Part shown: positions 18,501-28,382 of the stretch, in pieces
Numbering within the stretch: position 1 is the first letter of the stretch
Layout of the letters: each line of letters opens with the position of its first letter
Source of the DNA: Blattamonas nauphoetae
Lineage: Eukaryota > Preaxostyla > Oxymonadida
Assembly (NCBI GenBank): GCA_033064195.1
Contig: JARBJD010000246.1
Span: forward strand, 1-64,000
Direction of reading: 5' to 3'
Length of the DNA stretch: 64,000 bases
Notes under the pieces: model-generated
The model's database searches: none
Seen by the model: only the letters and a program-made list of their open reading frames with translations
What the model was told of the DNA's origin: nothing
Position numbers and translations under genes: made by a program

Positions 18501-20937
18501 GGATAGTGATTGTGTCTTTGTTTGAGTCCGAAAATGAGATCACGCTCACACTTTTCAAGGTTGGGGAGCTCGGTGTGGTGAAGAAGAGGCGAGGAGGGTC
18601 GAGGATGAGAGACTCGCCTGAGAGTATTTCGATCACCTCATCGATCTCATATGTTGTTCCGAAATCGAGAATCGCATCTTCACCTTGCAGCTTCAGTCCA
18701 ACTTCCGTTGAGTAGAGATTGCCTCCTGATGGGTTGCCTTCAAAATCAACCTCCATCCAGAAATCGGGAATGTCTTTCACAGACACTTTGTACGATCCTG
18801 TCGCAAGTGTTCGCGCTTTCAGAGAGAAGAAAGCGCCGAAGTCAGTGTCCCCGTCTTCACAGATTGCTCGGATGATTCGGGGTGGATTTGGGGTTGTGAG
18901 GATAATAGTGTCTACGTCGACAATGGATTGTTTAAATCCAAATGTAACGAGGGAATAGTTCGCTTCGTATTGCAGGAGTTCCCATTCTCCGAAAGAGAGA
19001 GTGAATTCTGGTGAGGATGAATCTGAAGAGAAGTCGAACGAGATCATTCTGTTGATTGCAGGAGGTGAATCGTCGTTCGGCATTTCATAGTTGTTCGTGT
19101 TGTCGAAGAGCATCAGAGCAGTTCCGCTGATCGGCTGATCAACTCCACTGATCTGCTGGTCAACTGTCAGTGTCGCTTTTGCCGTCCTGTTGTCCGTGCT
19201 CACGTCGTAGGTCATTGACGAAACTGTCAAAGAATGTGGTGCGGCAACCAAATCTGGAGTGATGGTGATAGCGGTAAGGTAAGCAACTACAATTGTTTCT
19301 TGATCAGTGTCGCAGTCTGTCAGCGACGAGACATCATAATTTGCTTGCGTTAGGCTTAAGCAAAGATCGTGTCCCCGATCGATTGTTATTGCACTGTTCC
19401 CTCTGAACTGGACTGAGTTGAACGACACCCCGCTGTCTGGTGCATAGATCGCTCCTCCATAGCCAATCCCAGAGTCCTGACTGCATTTCTGAAAAAGACA
19501 GTTTGAAACTGTGATCGGACCAGAAGACTTGATCATCACCAATCCTCCTCCATACGTTTTGGCGTAGAGATCGTAAAAAATGCAATCTGTGAACGATCCC
19601 AATGAGCAGTAAGAGATCTGCATCCCTCCACCTTGCGAGGTCGCATTTCCCGACTTGAATGAACAGCGCGAAACAGTGACGGAACATGTTGGCAAAGAGG
19701 GATAGTAATACACGCTTCCTCCGTAAGATGTCGCAGTGCAGCGGGCGAACGAGCACTTTACGACGCTTAGCGAACTCTTCGACAATCTCGAGTCAATGGC
19801 TCCTCCTCTGCTGGCGCTGATGCTTCGGAAGGTGCAAGTGTCGAACATCGTGAACGCTGGATAGGTAATTTGGTCAAAATGAGCCGTTTTGTGTTGGAGA
19901 TTCACTGTGGGGGGTCCTTCCGTTGGGAGATCGTCGGTTTCGCATTTGGAGAACGATGAATTCTGGCAACGTAGAGCACTCCCGAAATTCATGTCCAATG
20001 ACCCTGTTCCATAAAGATGGTTGGTGCATTCCGAAATAGATGAAGAGACCACTCTTTGGGAGGCGAGAGGGAGGCGGAGAGTGTCGGGTATGAAGCGACG
20101 ACGACTCGTCACGTTAGTCATCACTGAAGTCGTCAAAGAAGCCGATGCTGCCAACTGTGATTGCTGGGTGTGGTTTTGGTTGAACCCAAAATCGAACAGC
20201 GGGCCAGTGGCGAGAGGTAATGCGACGTTCGAAAAGGCGAGTCCACTCCCAATGATCGACAGAAAACCCCTGGTCTGATCTGAACCCCTTGTGAAAATGC
20301 CGTTTTCTGACGATTCAGAGACCAAGGACTTGTGATTGTGCGGCATGGTTCCAACAAGTGGCAGAGATGACGCTTGTTGTTTCCAGGTCACGTGTGTGTG
20401 GACAACTGTCAACATTGAGGTATCAGTGGATGTACACCTTGATAAAAACGGACTGACGTTTGAAGCGGGGCTGACCTCGCAGTTTGAGATGGACAATGAT
20501 GAATGGATTATGGTTGCGACAGAACTGTGATCTTCTTGGCAGATCAATCGAAGGGAGGACAGTCCAACTGTGCTGTTTGTCACAATCAGCATCGATGACA
20601 GTTCAGTGTTCGAAATGTCTTGACTGTCTTCAGCTCTGTTCCAAACGATTGATGTCGATTGAGCCCCAACAATCGATATGTTGACTGATCTCATAACATA
20701 TTCAAAGAGATGGTATTGACCGTGGAGATGGATTGGTTCGTTTCTGTGTCCGATGTTTGAGGATCGAGCTTCAGTCAAGTCTTCAAGAATCGGTTTCAGG
20801 TTCAACAAATTGCCTTCGGGGAGTACATCAGCGTGAAGCGTCAAACAGAAGAGGGAAAGGATGAAAGGGACAGAAAGAAAGAAATGAGGACGCATTTTGA
20901 GGGAGAATGTCAATCTAACACGAATTGATCGGCTCAT
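15511..20937 (-). CDS. Membrane beta-helix receptor-like protein with intracellular pseudokinase
   Basis: A single 1808-codon frame without introns. The second Met (20895) begins a clean signal peptide (RPHFFLSVPFILSLFCLTLHA), so 20895 is the likely start. The ectodomain has pectin-lyase-like beta-helix coils (about 350-550: GGAIDS, YGGSVYYY, QGGGMQIS, YGGGLVMI). At least four Ig-like repeats of about 100 residues follow, marked by FGTTYEI, FGKTYTI, FSETYSI and YGTEHTL, then a second beta-helix section (about 1170-1330). A PEPTNPEPTEPEP stalk leads to one membrane helix (about 1490-1515) ending in WRRKRQ. The cytoplasmic end keeps kinase C-lobe features (FRLGLLLWEIETGEVPY, NRPTLQTV) but lacks HRD and DFG, so it is probably a pseudokinase. 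Expected role: surface recognition or signalling. Confidence 0.8.
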   Translation of the reverse strand: MSRSIRVRLTFSLKMRPHFFLSVPFILSLFCLTLHADVLPEGNLLNLKPILEDLTEARSSNIGHRNEPIHLHGQYHLFEYVMRSVNISIVGAQSTSIVWNRAEDSQDISNTELSSMLIVTNSTVGLSSLRLICQEDHSSVATIIHSSLSISNCEVSPASNVSPFLSRCTSTDTSMLTVVHTHVTWKQQASSLPLVGTMPHNHKSLVSESSENGIFTRGSDQTRGFLSIIGSGLAFSNVALPLATGPLFDFGFNQNHTQQSQLAASASLTTSVMTNVTSRRRFIPDTLRLPLASQRVVSSSISECTNHLYGTGSLDMNFGSALRCQNSSFSKCETDDLPTEGPPTVNLQHKTAHFDQITYPAFTMFDTCTFRSISASRGGAIDSRLSKSSLSVVKCSFARCTATSYGGSVYYYPSLPTCSVTVSRCSFKSGNATSQGGGMQISYCSLGSFTDCIFYDLYAKTYGGGLVMIKSSGPITVSNCLFQKCSQDSGIGYGGAIYAPDSGVSFNSVQFRGNSAITIDRGHDLCLSLTQANYDVSSLTDCDTDQETIVVAYLTAITITPDLVAAPHSLTVSSMTYDVSTDNRTAKATLTVDQQISGVDQPISGTALMLFDNTNNYEMPNDDSPPAINRMISFDFSSDSSSPEFTLSFGEWELLQYEANYSLVTFGFKQSIVDVDTIILTTPNPPRIIRAICEDGDTDFGAFFSLKARTLATGSYKVSVKDIPDFWMEVDFEGNPSGGNLYSTEVGLKLQGEDAILDFGTTYEIDEVIEILSGESLILDPPRLFFTTPSSPTLKSVSVISFSDSNKDTITIQLVGDKLYSNPYTLTVSDGSSTSTVTATFDADGVSGEATAVLYSVDESKTVQLAFGKTYTITGFTCPGSSQPILTPNLKIIVPPEPARVEKVISAALTNDQTKVEVTFQARALPSKITAVTITGKDDLVFVSASRSSPTLFSALFNVAETASLNSLVFSETYSINSVSNGTNIILNNDVSFTVPLKPRVIDIGTTFSNIVNTGLTFALKVEGSIHDSKYKLTMPDNTEVGVECSLSTLTCSSTTSIRIGWATGLQYGTEHTLSKMEEIDGSSPPVDLIKNTFTTDAKPTEPVFHVDESGVLSDFCGDDGNRCKTINEVWRIVKGIDFPRPTIHITDSATLRSPIVLTQGMHVMITNGSTTEPKLHVASQDQSGGQLGMIIVNSAFLELKNVDVHILSSSPSFVLIHGSNSELVFRDGVFAGPAGGMMTNEGSDGVCSWSSGALQLVNCETHITNTRLFQLSQGAINMKNGSLEIRTSSFDSNSASSPSFPSSRRNIHCSDDGTITIGSLSAGDGHQGSSLWASMEDCVMNGDAAQPNSPLFAPKMDKELSMCVFDTSTKQYTVSIIGSQLIPCGLFLEVFEHESESNSDGKAVEFELKDISSETEVILVIKQEEIATLDQKHELRCRLKFGKNLRTTEWFTFSAALTDDPEPTNPEPTEPEPTKPKFSQTPLGKALSWILPLVISVVLLLIILLVILLVWRRKRQPKQQDKTELTEGQENDEYIAKVEDLDIGQSGTHNIVALNQHKDDTSDCTPKSTVPSTGAEQFVEVIRINDIHQKDSIETKFLASKETLFHRLHEAQNPKPIETEKIQKTLTEQLLRLMQKMPTAQVLQNLNPHWVIVENDTEVHFKLVDNQTKNQSLGDKMNTPKGGDTQRWSPPEESEENNESEQKSTINKEAGLVFRLGLLLWEIETGEVPYREHDGINAHRQAVLGVGLKMNAVENETLRDLIEDCMQIEPKNRPTLQTVKDRLFKSFSPSASDPTLGQQNNKAESKQ

Positions 20938-21510
20938 TATACGTATTTGTGACCAACAAAAGTCCGTTGTTTCGAAATCTCTTCTCTGAACATTTGAGAG
21001 TGATTAATGACACATACATAAGGCCTCAACAAGGCTGTATTCAATGTTTAGCCGGCTCAATATTGTGAATCATGAATTGTCTCCAATCAGCCTGAAACCA
21101 ATCAAACAATTATCAGAAATGCTTCAACCATCCTCAACAGATAGAAACTCTTCCTGATATCCAGATGAGAACATCATCTTCATGTCGGACTGACATCGAA
21201 ACGAGGAACATGTTGGAGAACACCACAGAGAGTTCATCGATGTCTGGAGCTGGACTAAGTGTCCTGCAAATCAGCATTTTCATAGTAACCGAATCAACAG
21301 GAGTGATATCTGTCTTATTCTCGTTCTTTTATTGGTCAAAAGAACAATCGTTCCTTTCATCGCGATTTCATCCACATCTATTCACCCACTCTTTTCTTAC
21401 ACATAGATCATCATTATCTGATCTCACATCATAGTTCATCCTTTTCATGAATCACAGAGAGAAAATTTCAGCGATCAAGGTGCAATGACATCGTGGACGC
21501 TAAAGACACA
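20938..21510. promoter_or_regulatory. Divergent intergenic region between beta-helix and ABCC genes
   Basis: About 0.57 kb separates two divergently transcribed host genes, so it should hold both promoters. No conserved box was recognised. A frame at 21165-21434 has no domain and is not called. Confidence 0.4.
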
Positions 21511-24500
21511 ATGAAGGAGGAGATCCCCCTCCACGAATCTTATTCTCATGAACTGTCGGTTCATCGTCCCATCGTTGATCATGAAGAGGTTCAAAGACGT
21601 CCAAACCTCGAAGACACACACTCTCTTTTTCTCAATCTCTTCTTCTGTTTCTACTGCCCGTTTGTCTGTCGATGCAAACCTATTCGTGACGCTGACATTT
21701 ACAGTGTTGGGAGAAAAGATGGAACAGATATTGTCACAACAAAGGGAACAATCGCCTGGGAAAAGCAGATTCAAAAGTACCATCAGCGAATGACGGAACA
21801 TCAGACAAATCGTTCATCCAAAGCACAGTATGACAATTCTATGCGCTTTTCTTCAATCATTCTGGTCTTTCTTGCATCGACTTCCCCTAGATCATCTATT
21901 CGCGGGCCGTCGCTCTTATCGATAGTTTTCCTGACTTTTGGTGGATTCAAAATTGTGATAAATCTCATCATCTGGCTTATTTCGTGTGTGCATTATCCTC
22001 TCCAGAATATTTTGTTCCTATCACTGTAGATACACGATGATGTTCGCTCAACCTTTTTTCATGAAACTCATCCTCAAAATTCTCGAACAAAAACAATCTG
22101 ATCCTTCTGTTGGATTTCCTTTTTTGTGGAGTGTTCTTCTCATCCTTTCGCCATTCCTCGAAGCCTTCACTGATTCATGGGCCAATCGAAATTTCACTCA
22201 TTTTTCAATGCGCGTCCGATCGATGTTGAGTGGACTTATCTTCAATAAATCTCTCAATCTGCAAATGTCTTCTCGAAACGGTGTTGATGAAGGACGGATG
22301 TTGTCTTTGATGAGCGCAGATGTCAAGCAAGTGACGGACAAACTTTGGATGCCTGTTCTGCTCCTCCTCTCGCCCCTCGTCTTCTTTGTTCCCCTCATCT
22401 TTCTCACGTTCGAGTTTGGAATCACAGGATGGGTCTCTGTTGCCGTCATTCTGGTCACAGTCCCCCTGCAAGTCCCCATCTCCCGCTTCATGACGTCCTC
22501 GCTTGCGATGTATCTGCACCACAACGACACGCGGAACAAGCAGATCAAGCAGGTTCTCCAAGACATGCGTGTGGTGAAGACAAACGGCCTCGAGGGCATC
22601 CTCACCGAGCACATCGACGTCACGCGAGAACAGCAGCTCGCCGCCGCCTTTCGCTATGTCCTGTCCTTCCAAACGGTCAACGGCATTGTGCGCTCTCTCC
22701 CTGCTCTCGTCAACGCTGCCACCATCACTGCCTTTGTGTATGCCAAAGGCATCACTCAGTCGGAGTTCGCCACGCGCGTGATGCCGAGTGTGGGATACCT
22801 GACGATGATGACGCGGGAGACCAACGTCTTCCCGCAGTACATCCAGTCGCTCATCATGATGAACGTGTCGCAGAAGCGCATCAGGCAGTTCCTCATGCTC
22901 CCTGAAATCGACAGAATCGAGCGAGAGTGTCCGGTCAATTCGGAAGTCGCTGTTTCAGTCGAAGACGGCGAGTTCAGATGGGAGACCACAAACGATCTGG
23001 TGAGGGACTCATTTCAAGCGGCAGAAGAGAAGAAGGAGCGGAAGAGGAGAGAGAAAGAGGAGAAGAGGCTTCTCAGCAAGCAGCAGAAGCAGGAGGAGAA
23101 GAAGACGAAGCAAGAACTTCTGAGTATGTCTGAATCTGCTCCTCTCCTCGCTCACACCGACGCCCCTCGCACAGCATCCTTCTCCGACGCCGTTCGTCCA
23201 GCGACCCACACCTCCGCCAGCCACCCACCACTGCAACCACGCGTCAGCCTCGGCGGGATCAACCTGACCATTCGGAGGGGAGAGCTGTTGATGATCGTCG
23301 GACAAGTCGGAAGCGGAAAGAGCTCGCTCGGATCGGCGATTAAGGGCGACATGGAATGTGTCAAGGGGCATGTGAAGGTGCGTGGGAGGGTGGCATACTG
23401 CGCGCAAGTGCCGTGGATTGCGAATGACACGATCCAAAACAACATTCTCTTCGGAAGCGGATACGACGCCGAAAGATACTCGCACGTTGTCCGCCTCTGC
23501 CAGCTCGACGCCGACCTCCCCCTCCTCCCACAAGGCGACCAGACAATGATCGGCGAGAAGGGAGTGAACCTGAGCGGAGGGCAGAAGGCGCGGATCCAGC
23601 TTGCACGCGCTGTGTACGCAGACTGCGATGTGTTCATCTTGGACGACCCGCTATCTGCTGTGGACGCTCTCGTCGGGCGCGCTCTGATGGACAGCTGCAT
23701 TTGCGGTGCGTTGAAAGGGAAGACAGTCGTTCTCATCACCAACCAGACGCACCACCTGCACCGCGCTGACCGTGTCGTGGTCATGGCTGACATGCAGATC
23801 TCAGCGCAGGGCACTCTCGACGAACTGTCTTCGAAAGGCTTCCGGTTCGATCATCCCGAAACGAAACAGAAAGCTTCGAAAGCTTCGCCGGAAGAGAGGG
23901 AAGAGAGTGCGATCGTCGACAGCAGCGAAGAAGCCCAGGCGCTGATGACGAAGGAGGAGTATCAAACGGGGCACGTTCCTGTTCGGAGCTACCTGTCGTA
24001 CTTTGCGTCCCTCTTCAACGTCGGAACCGCCCTTCTCTTCCTCGCCCTCATCGCTCTGACGGAGGGCGGGATTGTCTTCACCTCGTTTTGGACGGGTGTG
24101 ATCGGAAAGACGTATCAGTTCGCTTCCATCTCTTTCCACGCCAAACTCCACGTCCTCACCTTCATCGCTGTTGCCGTCGCACTCCTCCTTCCTCTCCGCG
24201 CTCTCGTCGCAGCACGCGCTGTCCGCCGTTCGTCTCGCCGTCTCCACAAAGACCTCCTCAGCCACGTCCTGCGGTGCCCCACCTCGTTCTTCGACACAAC
24301 CCCGATCGGCCGTATCCTCAACAGGTTCAGTGCCGACATCGTCCAGCTCGACCAGTGGCTGTTCAACCTCCTTCTGCAGGTGTCGTGCTTCTGGATCCAG
24401 ATGATCGGGCAGATTGTGATCGTCGCGACAGACACACTTTGGTTCGTCCCAGTCGGCCTCGGCTCGCTTCTGCTCTACTTCGGTCTCCTCTTCATCTACG

Positions 24501-25756
24501 CCCGCGCTGCTCGGAGCATCCAGCGTCTCGACTCGATTTCTCGCTCGCCTGTTCTTTCAGTCTACACCGAGACCGTCTCCATCGGCGGCATTTCGATGAT
24601 CCGAACGTACCACGCCGAGGACCACTGGCGAAACAAGTTCTACGCAATGAACGACAAGTGGACCATCCGCAGTGTGCTGTTTGCGGAGGGAGGGCAGTGG
24701 GCGATGCTGTGGTCGTCCATCATCTCTTCGCTCTATCTGTGCGGAGTGGTGGTGATTGGGTGGTTCTTCATGGACGCTGCGAAGCTCGGTGTGGCCATCA
24801 CATCCTCCCTCACCTTCACGTTTCTTGGAGCGTACATCGTGAAGCACAACGTCGACCTCGATTCGCAGATGACCAACTTCGAGCGTGTGAAGTTCTACTC
24901 CACACAGCTTCCTCAGGAGACCCTCACTGGCTCGGTCATCCCACACTCTGCGTGGCCGCAGGAGGGCAGCATCCGATTTGAGGATGTGACTGTCCAGTAC
25001 CGCCCGGGTCTGCCTGACGTTCTGAAGAACATCTCGTTTGATGTGCAGCCGGGACAGAAGATTGGAATCTGCGGGCGGACAGGCGCTGGCAAGTCTTCTC
25101 TGATCTACCCGCTCTTCCGCCTCGTCGAGCTGGATGGGCGCCTCGTCCTCACCATCATCGACCCCGTCACGGGATTCCCTGTGCCTCTCGACCCCTCCAA
25201 CCTGCACAACAAAGGGCGTGTGGTGATTGACGGACTGAATGTGGGGAAGATCCCCCTCGTCCGTCTGCGCAGATCGGTTGACATCATCTCGCAAGACCCC
25301 GTCCTGTTCGAAGGCACCGTCAGGTCCAACGTGGACGTGTTCAACGAGAAGACAGACGAGCAGATTTGGGATGCACTGCAGAAGCTTTCCCTCGCCTCTC
25401 AATTCACTGAACTCGGTCTGGACACTCCCATCGCCGAAAGTGGACGGAACTTGTCAGCAGGGCAGCGGCAATTGTTGTGCTTTGTGCGTGTTCTGTTGAA
25501 CGACACGAAGATTGTCGTGCTTGATGAGGCAACAGCGAGTGTGGACGAAGAGACAGACGCGATGATTCAGAAGGCTGTGAGGGATCACATGAAGGGAAGG
25601 ACTCTCCTCGTGATTGCCCATCGACTCAACACCATCATGGACGCTGACAAAATTCTTGTCATGGACAAAGGATCACTGCATGAATTTGCATCTCCACAAC
25701 AGCTAATGTCTGATCCATCCTCTCTTTTTTCTCAGCTTCTTCGGAGTGCTGGTTGA
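21511..25756 (+). CDS. ABCC/MRP-type ABC transporter
   Basis: Two exons, 21511-21983 and 22030-25756, give about 1400 residues. The 46-nt intron (GTGTGT...CTGTAG) joins NLIIWLIS to YTMMFAQPFF in frame; an alternative acceptor at 22005 also keeps the frame. Layout: short N-terminus without TMD0, TMD1, NBD1 (GQVGSGKSS, LSGGQKARIQLARA, VFILDDPLSAVDA), linker, TMD2, NBD2 (GRTGAGKSS, LSAGQRQLLC, IVVLDEATASVDEETD). The NBD2 signature is LSAGQ and NBD1 ends in DP rather than DE, as usual for ABCC proteins, where site 1 is degenerate. A charged insert of about 90 residues (E/K/R-rich, then Ser/Pro-rich) precedes NBD1 Walker A. Predicted exporter of organic anions or conjugates. The region is visibly GC-rich compared with the Polintons. 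Confidence 0.92.
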
Positions 25757-25957
25757 TGCTCTTCTTTTTCGATAATTTCACTTTTTTCTCAACATTTCAC
25801 CCAAGAACAAGAGATAAGACTATCTACAATGTTTTTAGTGATTATGCCAACAGATATTGTGTAACTGTGGAGGAGTGGAAGACTGTATGCATATCTGCCT
25901 TATGAATTTTGTGATCTAACCTCAAGGCACTTCCTCCTCTCTCTCTCTAACTCGTTC

Positions 25958-26987
25958 ATGTATCCGGACTCAGCACTCCCGTCCGACAACTGTGTATATC
26001 TCAAATATAAGGGTCGAGATATCCCTGTGCCGCTAGAGGAGTCAATGGTCGTTTCTGACATGATCAGTCAAGCGAGCTCTTATTGTCATCTAAAACGAAA
26101 CCGGGTCCGTCTTTCACTGTCAAGAAGAGACGGCCAAAAACCTGTTCCTTTGGTTAATGAGAAACAAACATTAGCCTCATACGCAGTCGAGAATGGGAGT
26201 ATCCTTCTTGTCAAAGATCTGGGTCCTCAAATTGGATATCGTACTCTCTTCATCCTTGAATATCTGGCTCCTCCATTGATTATGCTGCTTCTGTTCTTCT
26301 TTCCAAAAGTGTTCTACTCATATTACAATCCAAACATCGAAATCAAGCCTCATTCGAAAACACAAGTTTGCCCTCTCGTTTCATCTCTTATAGTCATAGA
26401 TTGTTGCTTGTCTCATGTGGATCGCACATTATGTGAAAAGACTTCTTGAAACTGTCTTTGTCCACACATTCTCTCATCCGTCGGTCCCTATAAAAGTCCT
26501 CGTCAGAAATTGCGCGTACTATTGGGGATTTGCCGCTCTTATTTCGTATATCATCTGCCATCCAAAATATACAAGCCCTCCTTCCTTCTTTCTTCTCTTG
26601 GGAGTTGTCATCTTCGTTCTGAGTGAGTTCATGAATCTCAGGTGTGTCCCTTCTTCTTTTATCCAATCAGATGTCATCTTCATCTCCGGAGTTTGAGGGT
26701 CAATGCTGAACCAGGGAGTCATCCTGTTCCGACTTTTTGGCCGTTCAGGTTGGTCACATGTCCCAATTACACTTTCGAGGTTCTTTCTTGGATTGGCTTC
26801 AATTTGGTATGATTCTTCATTCTTGTCAGAACATTGATAGGCAACATGGACACTCATTGGGATTGTATTTAACATCTGTGGATTTGTTCAAATGTATCTT
26901 TGGGCTATCAAAAAGAAGAAGCGATACCTCTCACAGCACTCTGACTATCCTCAGAATATCCATGTCATTATTCCGTACTGTCTGTAG
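25958..26987 (+). CDS. TECR: Very-long-chain enoyl-CoA reductase (Tsc13/TECR)
   Basis: Four exons, 25958-26365, 26400-26641, 26671-26806 and 26841-26987, splice in frame to 310 residues, matching the roughly 308 of human TECR. Introns are 34, 29 and 34 nt, all GT...AG. An N-terminal ubiquitin-like domain (about 10-85) leads to membrane segments. Family signatures are HYVKRLLETVFVHTFSHPS (exon 2), NLRCHLHLRSLR spanning intron 2, CPNYTFEVLSWIGF (exon 3) and QMYLWAIKKKKRY, then YPQNIHVIIP (exon 4). The catalytic Tyr of Tsc13 is likely in NYTFE. The enzyme does the last reduction of the ER fatty-acid elongation cycle, reducing trans-2-enoyl-CoA with NADPH. Exon borders were placed by reading frame and family match, not by transcripts. 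Confidence 0.92.
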
Positions 26988-27345
26988 TTTTTTGAGTTTC
27001 AATCTCATTTCTATCTCATTTCACGAATTGTTCGCTCTTCATTTGACCATTTTTGTGCAAAGCTTGATTCCAAACGGACTCAACGAAAATGAGAGCAAAA
27101 AATCCAAAAGATAAGAAGCAAAGGCAGAATTAAAAAAAAGGTGAAGTGTACATAGAGAGGGGTTGAGTCCTTCAAAGAAAAAAAAGTGTGAGTGTCGTTT
27201 GTGTCACTCTTCTATCGTCTGGTCCTGTTGAGGGTTGTAAGTGTGGCTATACTGATACAACTGAGAGGTGATAAATTTATCTCGGATACGGATTGTAATG
27301 GCTGTAGATACAAGGTTAGAATTTTTGCCTTGGTAGAGGTAGCTG
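26988..27345. other. Intergenic, nothing recognised
   Basis: About 0.36 kb downstream of the reductase gene, A-rich near 27115-27190. No gene or repeat is supported. Confidence 0.4.
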
Positions 27346-27468
27346 ATGGAAGATGCAATAAGGAAACAATCAAAGCAAACAGATGTTCATCACAAGAAGA
27401 AGGTGGAAATGGAAGAAGAAATTGCTCTGTTTGCAGAGCTCGATCAAAATTTAGATGAGAGAAGGTGA
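27346..27468 (+). CDS. Possible small gene or exon (40 codons), hypothetical
   Basis: ATG at 27346 to TGA at 27466-27468 reads a charged, helix-like peptide (KQTDVHHKKKVEMEEEIALF, then AELDQNLDERR), much more protein-like than other frames here. The end AAG|GTGAGT also looks like a 5' splice site, so it may be one exon of a spliced gene continuing towards 27.53 kb. No family recognised. Confidence 0.3.
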   Translation: MEDAIRKQSKQTDVHHKKKVEMEEEIALFAELDQNLDERR

Positions 27469-27527
27469 GTGCTTCGGCCAATGATTGTGGCCGTCCCGAA
27501 CAATGAAACGGTTCATCAGTCCAAGGA

Positions 27528-28109
27528 TTACCTGAAGACAGATGGAAAAGCTAAGTCCATACTATTTTTCGAAGATTCTTCAACTTGGCTGATATATACG
27601 GCATTGAATTCGTTTCCGTGTGAATCTTTATGAATAGGCAAATCATTGTTCACTCTCCACTTTCCCTCCACAATAAATCGAATAGCATGAAGTCCTGGTG
27701 CTAGGTGAAGTGTCGTATGCCATGTAGGTGACGATTTTTGTTCACTGCACCGAGCAAATGGACTGGTTCTCGGACGGCGGACTTGAAGAGGAACACGTTC
27801 TGACCATTGGTTGAAGGTTCCACTGAGATATACAATGTCTTCACCTGACGGAAGTGTCCACCTAGTATCGAGGAAGGGAGGGGAGGTGAATCGACGAGAG
27901 AATAGAAGTGGCAAATCGAATGAAAAATGTCCAAATTTGTGAAGGTTGGAACCAAGATCATACGTAAACTCAACTGGAACAAGATCAATTTCAGGAACAG
28001 ATGTTGAGAAAGAAGAGACATCAAATTGTTCTGATTTTGAATCTGGTTGAGAATCGGGGGTCGGGCTACTTCCGACCATTGTTATTCCATGTTCTGTTCG
28101 ACTCTCCAT
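27528..28109 (-). CDS. CBM48 (AMPK-beta-type glycogen-binding) domain protein
   Basis: A 193-residue protein. The C-terminal half carries a CBM48/early-set domain: VYLSGTFNQWSERVPL, then LHLAPGLHAIRFIVEGKWRVN, then DSHGNEFNAVYI. These correspond to the strands and carbohydrate-contact Trp/Lys/Asn positions of AMPK beta subunits and isoamylase-type CBM48. The N-terminal half is Ser/Pro-rich and unrecognised. The AMPK-beta C-terminal alpha/gamma-binding domain is absent, so this is a stand-alone starch- or glycogen-binding protein rather than a full AMPK beta. A 5' UTR intron is possible upstream (CTCCAG lies just before the ATG at 28109). Confidence 0.75.
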   Translation of the reverse strand: MESRTEHGITMVGSSPTPDSQPDSKSEQFDVSSFSTSVPEIDLVPVEFTYDLGSNLHKFGHFSFDLPLLFSRRFTSPPFLDTRWTLPSGEDIVYLSGTFNQWSERVPLQVRRPRTSPFARCSEQKSSPTWHTTLHLAPGLHAIRFIVEGKWRVNNDLPIHKDSHGNEFNAVYISQVEESSKNSMDLAFPSVFR

Positions 28110-28382
28110 TTCTGGAGATGAGTGAGTTGATGATCGTGGGTGTGAATGTGAAATGTCTGATCAAACCGCAATTTATGAGATCTGGTTGTAGGACTGAGAG
28201 ACTGACAAATACCACTCTAACAAATAGAACATCATGAAAAGTAACCTGCATCCTGTAGACCGAGTCATTTAGAGATATATGAATCTTCAGAACGGTGAAA
28301 TCGGCTGATCATTTCGTTCCCATCAGAAATACGGAAAAATATAAATATTACTGCAAGACGAACAAAACAGTTTGAAAAAAGT
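28110..28382. other. Spacer between two minus-strand host genes
   Basis: About 270 bases with no recognised gene. It should contain the promoter of the CBM48 gene and the 3' end signals of the LRR-PP2C gene. Confidence 0.4.

Noticed and set aside
21165-21434. Upstream exon of the ABCC gene
   Set aside because: No transporter-like sequence and no in-frame splice link to 21511.
24557-25402. 281-codon antisense frame over ABCC NBD2 (and 22198-22672, 23152-24265)
   Set aside because: Opposite strand of an intact transporter; charged low-complexity translation only.
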